Origin: Diorhabda sublineata
Lineage: Eukaryota > Arthropoda > Insecta > Coleoptera > Chrysomelidae
NCBI RefSeq assembly: GCF_026230105.1
Contig: NC_079474.1
Location: forward strand, 43,414,294-43,478,293
DNA length: 64,000 bases
Reading direction: 5' to 3'
Both the position numbers and the translations under genes were made by a program. Below are positions 1-11,400 of the stretch, in pieces. Positions within the stretch are counted from its first letter, which is position 1. Each line of letters starts with the position of its first letter. The notes under the pieces were generated by a model. That model ran no database searches, was not told the origin of the DNA, and saw only the letters and a list, made by a program, of their open reading frames with translations.

Positions 1-400
1 CGTCTTCAGTGTTTGAAGTTTAATCTCTGAAAACAGTAAAAGCTCGCGAATTAGTAGCAACTTGTAGCATGACGCGTTGTCATAAAGAAGAAGGAACCTA
101 TTAATCGGGGCTATTTCTTCAAATATTGTTTCATAACCATTCCATTACCCCCATGTAAAATTAGGGATCTCAAATTGTTCCCTTGGAATAAACTTTGATC
201 ACACGATGCAGTTAACATGCAAAAATCTTCACGTTAGGTTTTGATTTAGAAGTTTTTTCCAAAAGCGACATGAGTCAATGAGTCAATGATTCTCTAGGGT
301 CTCTCATAAGTGATGAAATCAATTCTTTTCTTTTCTTCCAAAAATTCTCTTCATGTTTATTGACGAAGCAGTGCGTTTTTATAACAAACAGTTGTTGAAA
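1..400. other. No recognisable gene
   Basis: AT-rich sequence with stops in all frames. I see no splice-compatible coding block, RNA gene or clear repeat before the mariner relic that begins near 400. Confidence 0.5.
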
Positions 401-1010
401 TTATTGGAAACAAGCAGCCGTGACAGCGAGGAAAATATTATGTGAAATTGAAGGAAAAGACACAGTTAATGAGCTTGAATATCGTTCGTGTTCAGATCGT
501 CCACCTGCGTGGGGTATTAAGGATACAAGGAAAGCAGTAAAAAATCAATATAGTATCAGTACTTGCAAATTATCGGACTCCCTTGGAGCTTCTAAATGTA
601 CCATATAGCACCGCGCCATTTAAAATCATAAAGTAAGATCTACAAAAGTTGTCGAATAGTGCCACACAATTAACTAGATTCAAGTAAAACGACCAGATGT
701 CTGCCGATGATGTGATCCTTTTATTAAAAGCATGGTTAGGTCACTGTGATGAAGAATGGATTTATCCAAACAACCCGAACATGGACAATCAGTGGTTGTA
801 TCGTACATCGTCTGATTACTATTTATTCAGATCCATGGCAAAACTCTTGCGTGGAATTGAATCCACAGAAGATGTTGAAAATGCAGTACGACAATTTTTT
901 GTATCTTGGTCCTAAGATCAAACTCTCAAAAAGCTTGCTGAAGATCAAATAGAATTCGTAGCTATACTTCGAATATAAAGTCTTTTATGGTTGAATAAAA
1001 ACCCAAAGCT
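400..1010 (+). mobile_element. mariner-family transposase relic with internal deletion
   Basis: Two decayed pieces of a mariner (Tc1/mariner superfamily) transposase lie in order on the plus strand. The first (420-605) reads like the end of the N-terminal DNA-binding region: CSDRPPAW, then STCKLSDSLGASKCTI, as in the family's 'R-P ... ST-ELS-LG-S-TI' stretch. The second (about 735-950) matches the C-terminal end, with SSDYYLFRSMAKLL and ENAVRQFF. The catalytic core between them is missing and stops interrupt both parts, so it cannot make an active enzyme. No inverted termini were found. Confidence 0.6.
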
Positions 1011-1885
1011 GAAACTATTGCTCTGGATTTTAGAGAATTAAAGGACGTAAACAAATTTGTTATTTTTTTCTGATATAAGCAATAAAACGCCGTTATTGCT
1101 AAAAAGTACCTTGATAACATTATGAATGAAACTAAATCGTCTTGTATCTGAATAACATATTAACAACAAACAATTATTGTTTTGTAGAGTTTTGTTTTAA
1201 TTTTATCTTACTAATTCAAAAAAAATAATTGATTTTATACGATTGAATTTCTGTTAATACATTTCGTATAATCTCCTAATATTATCAAGTTAGTAACTTT
1301 AAGGAATCTAATTTAATTACCAGCATCTCACGAAGAAACTCTGGCCTAAAACATATTTAGTTCTCACACTAATCGATAAAAAGTAAGTTTGGTATGGTAT
1401 TAAAATTTTTATGTATCCAGGAAAACCTGATAACGAAAAGTAAATTAAAAACTTTTAATGAAGAAAATTCCTCATTGTTTTCTTATAAATTTCAAACGAT
1501 TTTTCGAGTCTTAACTTCATCATGAAGTTGTGGTCGTCTCATTTACTGAAATTACACAACATCAGAAATTTTATTTAAACAATAAACGTTCTTGATCGTT
1601 GACTTAATTTCTTAATTTTCATAATCGAGAATAGCTCTATTAAATTTAAATTCAGAATCTTAAAACCAATAAAACTTACAATTTTGAAAAATAATATGGA
1701 AAATTAGATTATTGCATTTGATATCGTTGTTAATGTCTAGACGTCCACTTTTGGGGTACAAGTGTTTCTGGTCGTATGTCACGAATTTAAAAAAAAAATG
1801 TTGGAATATAAGGCGTCAGTTGCTGCTGGTTTATTAGCATAAACCAGTGGCTTCATGTGGTTTCACAAGAAAAAAATTAACATAT
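1011..1885. other. No recognisable gene
   Basis: AT-rich, stop-dense sequence. No coding block, RNA gene or internal repeat recognised. Confidence 0.5.
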
Positions 1886-2030
1886 TCTTCATATTGAATA
1901 CGCTGTTTACACCAACACAATTATACTGTCTGTTCACCACCAGTCTCTAAAGACGATAACTTGATTATCGAAACGCGCGTCGGACAGTGTAATTGTGAGT
2001 ATTGGTGTAAACAGAAATTCCAACTTACTT
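1886..2030 (+). repeat. Hammerhead-like repeat, family 1, copy 1
   Basis: The left arm (about 1907-1931) is the reverse complement of the right end (about 1982-2015); both carry the TGTTTACACCAA / TTGGTGTAAACA ends. Between them sit GTCT (1943-1946), CTAAAGA (1947-1953), a GATAAC/ATTATC hairpin around TTG (1955-1969), GAAA (1970-1973), CGCGCG (1974-1979) and TC. The fifth core position is A instead of the expected G and the top hairpin pair is C-A, so this copy looks decayed. Related copies lie near 14.2, 24.4, 49.9 and 59.5 kb. The downstream flank (AGAAATTCCAACTTA) recurs near 24.3 and 59.6 kb. Confidence 0.6.
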
Positions 2031-4190
2031 AATATATTCTTCGGATTTTATTTTCAACATCAACGATTGCAGTTGCAGTTACCGTATAGCACGCGATAAG
2101 GCCCATATCTGGGATATTAATAATATTTTCAGGCAAAAAATACATTAATCACAGTACGGTCTCGACAAATAGTAAAAAAAGCTGCAATAAAGCCCGCAAT
2201 ATGTAAACCGCACCAAAAGACGCATTGCTCTGTTTTGGATTGGTTTTACTTCATATACCGTACTTTTGTTTATTGACAAACATGTAAAGCCAAAAAATTG
2301 TAAATACAAAAATTTTCCAATCCGTAAAAAAAGACGCTTATGATGGTCTGATGACCATAATTCGAGCTATTAGTGCGTTCATAGTAGAACACCGACGACG
2401 TTTGGATGAATTTCGAGCTTCGCCGACATTTAAGTGTCGATATTATTTACTTTGGACACATTTATTTGACGTGTAATGATCATAAATTTCAAAAAGTAAG
2501 CGCATTATACCAGTTAGTTTGACAGTTTTGTTGGATTTAAAAAACATCAATTTCTTATATCTTCTGATATCAGAAGAGCTTAGAAAATAATCGATAACGT
2601 CGAATTTCTCGTTCATAGAAAATAATCGACTATTTTCAATTACAAGTATGGTTCTCGTTACGATTTTTAAATAATATTGAACAAAGTTTTATCGGTCAAT
2701 GAGCTTTTAAGATAATGTTATTTGCTTCGCTTCAGTTATATCTTAGACAATCGATTGAGGAAAGACTAGGAATTTTAATAACTTCTTGTAAATTGGATAA
2801 CAGCCGAGGTAAGATAATAAGTTATTTTCACCTTCTTAATATCAACTCCAATACTCTGCGAAACTAGACTTTTCGTTTTGTAACAAAATTCCTGTCTTCT
2901 CCCAATCTGAATTTGGAGTTAACAGCAGTCGATTACTTCTGATATTCGATGTTCTTTTGCTCAACATTTTCTGTAGTAAATGTACTAGACACTTGTCTTG
3001 ACATTCTTTATTCTATGTTACTCATTTAGACGCAGCGGTAGGAATTTCTCCGCCCTGTGCAGTTTTGGTAAATATCTTGTTGTATTCAATGCGACGTGTA
3101 AATTCATAATTCATGAATGTCGAATTTGCTTTGAAACATTCAACTAGACGTAAGGTTGCTCATTATCACGCCTCGCTAGCTCAACGGCAGATATTTGGTA
3201 GAACTTTATTTTGTTAGCCAGTCGTTAAGAGTTTTTATTTGTCAAAGCAGCAGAAATGGATTTTTTTTCTCTGGAAGCAGTTGTAGCTCTCTTGTTTGAA
3301 TCGAACGTGTGTTTCTGATATCCTGAAAAACTATATCCTCAAATAAATTCATTTTTCGATTAAAACGTTAATTCTTCTTGTGCAGAAGCTCAAGGGCAAT
3401 ATTTCCAGATATTTTTCGCAGCTCAGCCTTAAAAAATACCTGCAAAGTGTTCACCCGAGGCTCTTTAACAATTTCATATTTTTTAGATCATCGTAGATTG
3501 TCGAAAACTGCTTTCAAACGGATTTCTGTGTTACGCCGTTGAAAATTTAACTGCTTCGCTTATTTCTAACATTACAGCTATTACGAAGCGATTCAATGGG
3601 ATTTTAAGATATTGTTTGCAATACACATTATAGCATGGTCTAAATGTGTTGATTAGTCGATGTAATGTGGAAACTAACTTAAAGGAATAAGGATACTATA
3701 ATATATAAATCACAAAATATCTATTGGACCGTGAAACCGTGAAATTTCATCGATATTTCAGACTTTCGAAGACACAGTTTTATGAAGTATAATAGATGTT
3801 GGAATATTATATGTGCTTATAAGCCTGTATCTTGTTTTTCAATCTTTCTTTCTGTGAAATGCACATCTTTGAAATTCCTTCAACATTTTGCACTCTGATA
3901 ACAAACTACTGGTTGCTTGGTTTTTCTACTACAGAGCTCGGCATAAATCAGGCAACGCTGTCAAAAAAAATCGGCATATATCCTGCAACTTTCATCTCTC
4001 ATAAGTCTGGCAACGTTGTCGAAAAAGATTAAAACGAAGCATGTTTATGCTTTTTCAGAATAAATAAGCGATACAAGCTCACGCTTCAAGAAAGAGATTT
4101 TTTCTTCTGCGTACGAACGCGGATTACGAATCTATGACTACTGAATTTCAACAATAATTTACTAATTCGCCCCTACCAAATCGTGTAAAA
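2031..4190. other. No recognisable gene (2.2 kb)
   Basis: AT-rich, short frames only. I see no transposase or reverse-transcriptase motif, no splice-linked coding blocks and no RNA gene. Confidence 0.45.
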
Positions 4191-4375
4191 GACATGGTAG
4201 AAATTCTTAAAATTGGACTCAGTTGTCGACACGCTGTGTTCTGGACTACCGGCATCCGTAACTTCTTCTTCCTTCTTGTATGGGAGGTTTTAAACCTGTT
4301 TCTTCTTCAGTTTAAGCCTGAATCCAGATTGTCACACCATCTCTTTCTCGGTCGACCAACGACTTTTTCTGCCTG

Positions 4376-5169
4376 TTAGCGATTTATCCCTTGCCTTGTC
4401 CTGTAGAACCTCATTCTCGACACCTCCATAGCTCGTATAGGTTCCTTAAACGTTGTCATGCATTTTCTTTTCTCAGCTGGAATTATCATATTGAATTGTT
4501 TACCTCCTGTGTTGACGATGTGTGCTAGTCTCTGAAGATCGTCCTCGGATGCAGCGAACAGTACGGCATCATCCGCGTAGCAAAGTATTTTAAGTTGTTT
4601 GTTACCCATCAGGTACCCTTTACTCTGTCGTACTTTTTTCATAACTTCATCCATTATTTTATTGAATAAAAGAGGGCTTAATGAGTCACCTTGTCTGATG
4701 CCGCTATTTACAGGTACAGCATTTGTCAACTTGTTATTAATTCTGGCCTGGACTTGATTATGGGAATAGATGTTTTCGATGGTCTGAACTATATATATCG
4801 GGATGTCTATTATATAACATGTTCAAGTTGAATGCGATCAAACGCTTTCTGAAGGTCTATGAAACACAAATATGCTGATTTGTTTTATTCTATGGATTTC
4901 TCAACTACTTGTCTCAATATGAATACAGCGTCCACGCATGACCTTCCGGATCTAAAGCCTTCTTGTTCTTCGGACAAAGATGTAATTGCATTAATTTTGA
5001 TTGTTAATACTTTTGTTACTAGTTTCAAAGTTGTATCAAATAATTTCATGCCCCTATAATTATTTGGGCACTTTTTATCTTCTTTTCTAAACATTTGTGT
5101 CAGATTGGTAAGTTCTGTTGTTAAACTGTCTCCTCCGTATCTTAGTAGCTCGTTTGGTATTTGTAACAA
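4376..5169 (-). mobile_element. LINE reverse-transcriptase relic, probably RTE-like
   Basis: On the minus strand, successive pieces of a non-LTR reverse transcriptase occur in the right order: CPNNYRGMKLFDTTLKLVTK and EEQEGFRSGRSCVDAVFILR (5169-4885), then AYLCFIDLQKAFDRIQLEHV (RT motif A, about 4880-4820), then GIRQGDSLSPLLFNKIMDEV and the catalytic ILCYADDAVLFAASEDDL (4729-4376). YADD is intact, but stops break the frame, so it is a pseudogene. The 'RQGDSLSPLLFN-IMDE' and 'KILCYADDAVL' spellings resemble elements usually placed in the RTE group; the clade is inference. Confidence 0.8.
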
Positions 5170-5239
5170 CTAACGAAAATATGGAAACAGTGGCTCTGGT
5201 GTTAGTTGAACAGCCGGACCAATCTGATCGTTCTTCACG

Positions 5240-5745
5240 ACGAATGCTGAAACGCATTTCATGGTCGGATTAAACAACCTTCAAGCTGAACGGTGCGGTC
5301 AATCGGCATAACTGCGTATACTGAAATGACCAGAAGCCTCACGTCTTCGTTGAAGAATAATTAAACCTACCTGGGGTTTGTGTGTAGACAGGTATCCATT
5401 TGGGTCCGTACTTCTTTGAGAATCACGTGACGAGCCAAAGTTATTTGAAAATGAAGATATACGTGGGCAAATGGACAATGATCCAACACTCGCTAAAATC
5501 CGCCTTTTCGCACAGGATGGAGCTTCGCCGCACTAAGCTTTTTGTGTGGTTGTACCTTAATGTTCATTCTGGAGAATGGAAAGGCAGACGAGGATTCGTT
5601 AGTGGCCCGCTCGGTCATGTGAAATAACATCCAGAGATTTCTTTCTGCCTTCTCAAAGACCGCGTTTTTGCAAGTACTCTTTCCGAACGTCGAACTGCAA
5701 CTGAAGAAGAATTTGAAACTCTTCGCGGACAGCTTGACATGCTTC
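5240..5745 (+). mobile_element. Tc3-like DDE transposase relic
   Basis: Plus-strand fragments match a widespread insect Tc1/mariner-type transposase in order: TFKLNGAVNRHNCVY (5275-5320), PHVFVEE and LNLPGVCV (5335-5390), LGPYFFENHVTSQSYLKM (5399-5452), QDGASPHYAF (about 5508-5540, around the second catalytic Asp), YLNVHSGEWKGRRGFV (5550-5602) and LLKDRVFASTLSERRT (about 5650-5695). Several stops and shifts mark it as dead. It abuts the LINE relic, so one may have inserted beside the other. Confidence 0.7.
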
Positions 5746-7125
5746 CCCAGACCTACCTCTCTATTGAGAAATGTTGCCGTACATGTATGATCAAGATGGG
5801 AATCAATTTTAAACCTTACAGTAACTTTTTTCGAATCCATTTCGTAATTTCTTTTAATAAATTCATTTTGACGCTGCACTTATGCCGACCTCTGTATTTC
5901 TATGTATTTACAACATCTTCCAACTATTTTTGCAATATCATCCCAAGCGTTGTTTCCATTTCGATTTTTAATCATTTTTTGTTTACTTCATACAATGCAG
6001 AATACTTTCAAGCCACCTATTTAGGTTAATTGGACAACACGAAGTATAAAATTTTTATGTTTCCAGCACTGAATATTCACCACTCTTACATTAACAATAA
6101 AATAAAAACGATAATGATGTCAGTAAAAATAAAAAATCAATCTACGCTTAAATTTTTCTATTTGACTTTAAGTTTATTGTTAAAAATACTGTTTTTTTTT
6201 TTCAAAATTTTACAATTATTTTCCAATCTGCGAATACGCGGTCTATTTCATTGATAATGTGTGGACATTACTTCAAGACAGAAAAGTAACAGTTAACTTT
6301 TAAGATACATTCTGCTTGTAAACTTTATCTCTCATCTTTGATCAAGAGAATGATTTTCATTTTTGAATATCTTATCTTATTTTTTCAAATTATTACGTGA
6401 TTCGTTTTCCTTCGATATTTTTATTTGCGACGTTGGGAATGGACGTTTTTAAATTAGATAAACGGACGAAATTCTGACAGAAAACCGCCTCAGATACAGA
6501 GTTCCGTTGCATTGTTCACATAAAATGGATTATTCCACCGCCAGCGAATACAGCGCTAAACTTCTTGACCGAAGAATACACGTCCCAAATGGGTTTTATT
6601 CATTTTTATATATAATAAGGATTCTTATTGTGTGCTTTAAGGAACTACTGTCCATATCAAAGAATTCAAAGATTGATGTTGCATTGTGTCGAAATGAAAA
6701 TATGAAAGGTAGACGCAGCTTTGGGATTTCAAATTGGCACGCTTATTTGAGAGCGCTTATAATTTATATTTTCTGTTAACAGATTTGAATGTTTTTAATC
6801 ATACTTAAAATTTGAGAATTCTTTAATAAAACAATGTAAATGCTTATTATCCTACAAGTACTTATTAAAATCCTATTTAATTAATAGAAAATACGAGTAC
6901 AAATTTATCTACATTTCTAGATATCTAAATTAACTCTTGCGTTCAAACTTAATTGAATTTTTGGAAAAATCATTTGAAATGTTCTCATAGTTGTTGACTA
7001 GAAACCACACTTAAATTCCACGTAGACCCGCGAATTTTCGAATTGACAACAAAACTGACATATTGTATGCTATTATTGTTTATTGTGAAATATTTTTCCC
7101 TGTTAATAGAAAACGAATTCATCTT
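5746..7125. other. No recognisable gene (1.4 kb)
   Basis: AT-rich sequence with short frames whose composition looks random (rich in F, I, N, S). No domain recognised. Confidence 0.45.
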
Positions 7126-7129
7126 AAAT

Positions 7130-7745
7130 ATACAGAGTGAGTTTCATGTGTGAAACGCCTCAATTATCTTTGAAACCGCTTGTACGATTTTTAAAAATTT
7201 TTGTTCGCGAGGATCTTGTGAAACGGCCGGTATTATGGTGGTATTAACATTGTTGTCAAATCTCTCCTTTTTCCGGAAAAATAATGAACTTTGTTATTTC
7301 AAATATATCACCCTATACATCAAGTTAGAAGTAGATCCACATTTGTAAAATAGAAAAATTACGAATTTTAGAAAACCTACAGTTAAGGCGATTACAGCAG
7401 ATGCTCAAAATGTTGCTCATTTACTTCAATACAACGAGCCATGCGATTTTTAAAACTTTGCTATACATTTTGCAACATCCCAGACTGCTCATTTCTTCTT
7501 ATCTCTGTGGTAATCCTATTTTCTAATTTTTGTTTATTACAGACGATGTTTTTAAGAGACCCTACAGGAAATAGTCTGAAGGATTCATGTCGAGTGATCA
7601 CAGTGGCCTTTCCAATCCATCTTCTGGGAAACACATTATTTAGGTATTGCCTTACCACACACGCATAGTGAGGTAGGGCACCATCTTGTTATAACCAATT
7701 ATTGTCGTTTGGGATATTGTTTTTGTCTGAAAATTTCTAATAATG
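7130..7745 (-). mobile_element. Tc3-like transposase relic
   Basis: Read on the minus strand, about 7720-7380 gives QDGALPHYACVVRQYLNNVF, PRRWIGK, GSLKNIVCNKQKLENRI and MARCIEVNEQHFEHLL, the C-terminal third of the same Tc3-like family as the relic at 5.2 kb. The 'WPPRSPDLTPLDFF' stretch with the third catalytic Asp is destroyed. A possible left terminus starts at the TA before CAGAGTGAGTTTCATGTG (7132). No matching right end was found, so the right limit is uncertain. Confidence 0.55.
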
Positions 7746-8488
7746 AAGATTTTTTTTAAATTTAATTGAAAATACTTACTTGGATTTGAAAATATCGGAG
7801 CCAACTAATACAGTAATATTTATTACGTATATAGAATTGAAAAGATTCTTGTAAATTTTTTCTCAGCAACAGAATTTTTTCCCATTTCCCAAAACACATA
7901 TTGAGGAAAAAAGGTGTGATATGATTCCATTTTTTACTTGCTTTTCAATGACCCTACACACGACATACCATTACATTTGAAAACAAAAGTTGAAGTAGTG
8001 TTATTTATTCAAATTACTGGTTGAATAGTTATAAATAAACAATTAATACTGTCGAACAAATTATCCAAACCCTTGTCAGCATCGTTTGACATTCAACTAG
8101 CTACCTTTTTCAGAAAATAATTTATTCTTTAAAAAAAAATAATTATACCTGCGAAAACGATTGAAAGCCAAATTCAGTTGTTAACGTACCGCAAATACTC
8201 CAGATTTAAATTGACAACCGTGAAAAAATGGAAACACTTACAAAGTATAACAAAAATCCCCTTTAACAGCCCTTACCAACACCCTATACCGCCTTTCATT
8301 CACCCTAAGGTCCAAAATCGTACGATATATTTCATTCAACAAAGAGGGTCTAGTTATTGTTATATCAACTACCCCCACTATCAATAAGCACTGCCCCTTT
8401 TTTATAGAAACACGAGTATATACCCATGTTTAGTATATACTGATTCAGTTATCCTTACTAACTGATACAGTGCCTTTATTTATAAAAA
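7746..8488. other. 5' flank of huckebein
   Basis: No coding block seen. This 0.7 kb probably holds the promoter and 5' UTR of huckebein; a TATA-like TTTATTTATAAAAA lies immediately before the ATG, too close to be the core promoter if translation starts at 8489. Several short stretches are A- or T-rich. Confidence 0.3.
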
Positions 8489-11400
8489 ATGTTCTTCAAC
8501 GATTATCCTTGCGAAGCAAAAACTGGTAAAAAAATTTTCAGACCTTGGGATTGCGCTGACGATCTAAGAAATGTTTCTCAAGATAATACAGTATCGACAA
8601 CTACCTTAGAAATGAAAACTAGTAAAAAAGTGTCACAAGAAAACAAGATTAGCTTCAGACCTTTACCGGAACAACAGCAGACGCTCACTGATTATCCAGT
8701 GGAAATTTATCCTACAGTTTATCCGGATTTTATACAATCGCCACTGGTTCACCCTGCCGGATTATCAGCCGATCCTCTCATTATGGAAGCACTTTCTCAA
8801 GGAATAGCACTGGAAGAGTATATGCGAGTTTTGAGTCAAGAGCATCACGAAAAATTATTAGCAGCGAAAAAACAAAGACCAAAAAAATATAAGTGTCCAC
8901 ATTGTGATGTTGGATTTTCTAACAACGGACAACTCAAAGGACATATCAGAATACACACAGGTTAGACAAACATTTTTTATTTTATTTATTCATTCAATAT
9001 CACCAAACTACAAGTCACAATTTAATATCAGTGCCGGATTAAGCCAGCGCGGGGCCTGCAGCTAATTCAGCCAAGGGACCTCTGGTTTATTTTTTATTAC
9101 TTTTACACATTAAGTTGGTTATTTTGTTAAACTTTTGGGTAATAAAATATTTCAAACGCTTCTCATTTTAAATATTTATTATATACAATCAAAGTAACCT
9201 ACGAACAATCAAATTCAAATATATCTTCGTGTTAGTAAATGACAATAATGATACTTGAGAAAAAGTTATTTGAATCAATTTACCTATGATCAGTTAGCTG
9301 ACTATCCTGTAAATGTAAATGTAAACCGATTCACTTTGAGGTGATGAAATAACACTTAAAACTATTAAATCAACAAAACTATAACAAAAAAATTTCCTGG
9401 ATGTAATACGAGCAAATTTAAGCAAATCATGCTATATATTCATCAAAGTAAGATGATTAATTCGTTTTTAACGTATTTTATTCCTTAACTCATTTTTTAT
9501 GCGTTTTATTTTTGAAAAAGAACGTTCACCATTGCAGTTAATCATCATGAGAGACAAGTAAACTCTCAAAGCAATTTCTGTGTTTGGAAAACACGACTCT
9601 AAAGAATTATTTAATAAAAGTTTTTAAAATAGCAATTTCAAGGAATGTTGTTTGTTTCTGTCAATAACAGTAGCCTCACATCTGTTTTCAGCACCTCGTT
9701 GCCTAGGCTGTTCTCCAAATCATCTGTGTAGTAAACACTGACCTGAACATCAAAACGTGTTCCAACTGTTTAACCATCGACTAAATCGTCGAATGTAGTT
9801 GAGTTTCTAAAATCGTACTTTGTATTTTGCTTGATTCGTCTTAATGTTGTTGCTTGTATGATTTACATCCGGTGAGATCTTTAGCTCAATATCTAAAAAT
9901 ATGGATCGCATAGCTAAGTAATGATTCATAAAGGGCGTATCCCGTATTAAAGTCTGATCGAGACAGGTATTGGTGCGTGGGTCTTCCCTATTCACGGCAC
10001 CCTTAGCGTTTGCTACTTTTACTACGTGGCTAATCCGGCACTGCTCAATACTCATATTTTGTTAAGTCATAAAACATTCTCACTTCAAATTAATCCTCAC
10101 TGTAAAGACACTGTTTTGTTTTATTAACAACTTTAAATGTTTTACCGGTATGTTCCATTATAACTTTCTACGACTTTAGAGCAATTCCACCCTCCATAAC
10201 GCTTGTTTATCTTGTTTGAAATTAAGAATAATTTTACCACTCTTAACTTATCTGTAAGTTTCTTTGTTATTTGTTTCTTGGGTGTTTCCAATTCTATTAA
10301 CTAAAATTAACAACGATTTATGTGTTAAATCATATAAATCAGGTCCTCTTAAAAATCAGTTTTCAGTTTCTAAATATTTCTATAAATTTACCGTTATTTT
10401 TGGCAGTGAATATTTGTCAAATTATTAGTTAATTCACGACTTCAGTATAATAGAGAAATATATCAAAAGTTTTTGTATTGTCATCGATCCTAAAGAAATT
10501 TCCAAAATTTTGAACGTATCTGATAACTCACAGTTGGAAAAAATTACGCCCAAAGATCCTACTACATGTTACCCTGTTGAACCTGGTAGGAATGGTACAA
10601 AATGGTTGAAATAATTATATTTTCATTGGCTCTAAATACATCCTAAGTTTTGAAGTACCTAAAAAGTTCTAACATCCCGCTACATACAAATGCAGCTTAT
10701 AAAAGCGTGCTGTTTAACATATTTTGAGTTATCTGTATTCCTAATTCCTTCTTATAAGCATTGCTCTTTGTTTACTGCTCCTCTCATATTCTTTTTCTGT
10801 TTTGAGCTCAGCAAATACTTTTACGTGAACGTTCTTTTGGCTTCCAAGAAAATAAATCTTAAGTTACACTTGTACTCAAATTATTTATCTATTCGTTGTC
10901 ACAAATCTTTTCCTATAATTTATATTATAAATAAATTATAACATAAAAAATTCCAATAAAAACTGAAACTCTTTCAAATTGTTAGTTCTGGCGAAGAATA
11001 TATAGTATCCAGAAATATTGGGTGATTCAAGAATATGATAAAAGAAAAATTTACGAACGCGTTTATTTGGCGAATGTCGGCTTAATATTATATCTGAAAG
11101 CACATTTAGCAAAACGCCACTAATAAAACTTGGTTTAAGATAATCTTCTAAACATTGTTCATCTAGATAAAGGTTTAAGAAATCTGAAAACATTCCAACC
11201 TTGTAAGTATGCATGTATTTATGGATTTCTCGTATACACCGCGACTCAAATGATCTATTATGTCCCCATTTATTGCTGGGATAGTGGAGAACCCAGGTTT
11301 ACAGCTGATCCATCAATCTCAATCCTTTTGAAAAGTCTAGAATGTGGGATGGTTTCAATTGCCAGAGATCTTCATCTTCTATTTCATACGCTCCCAGATG

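Noticed and set aside
5493..5879. 128-residue minus-strand frame
   Set aside because: It is antisense to the Tc3-like transposase relic, whose motifs are on the plus strand.
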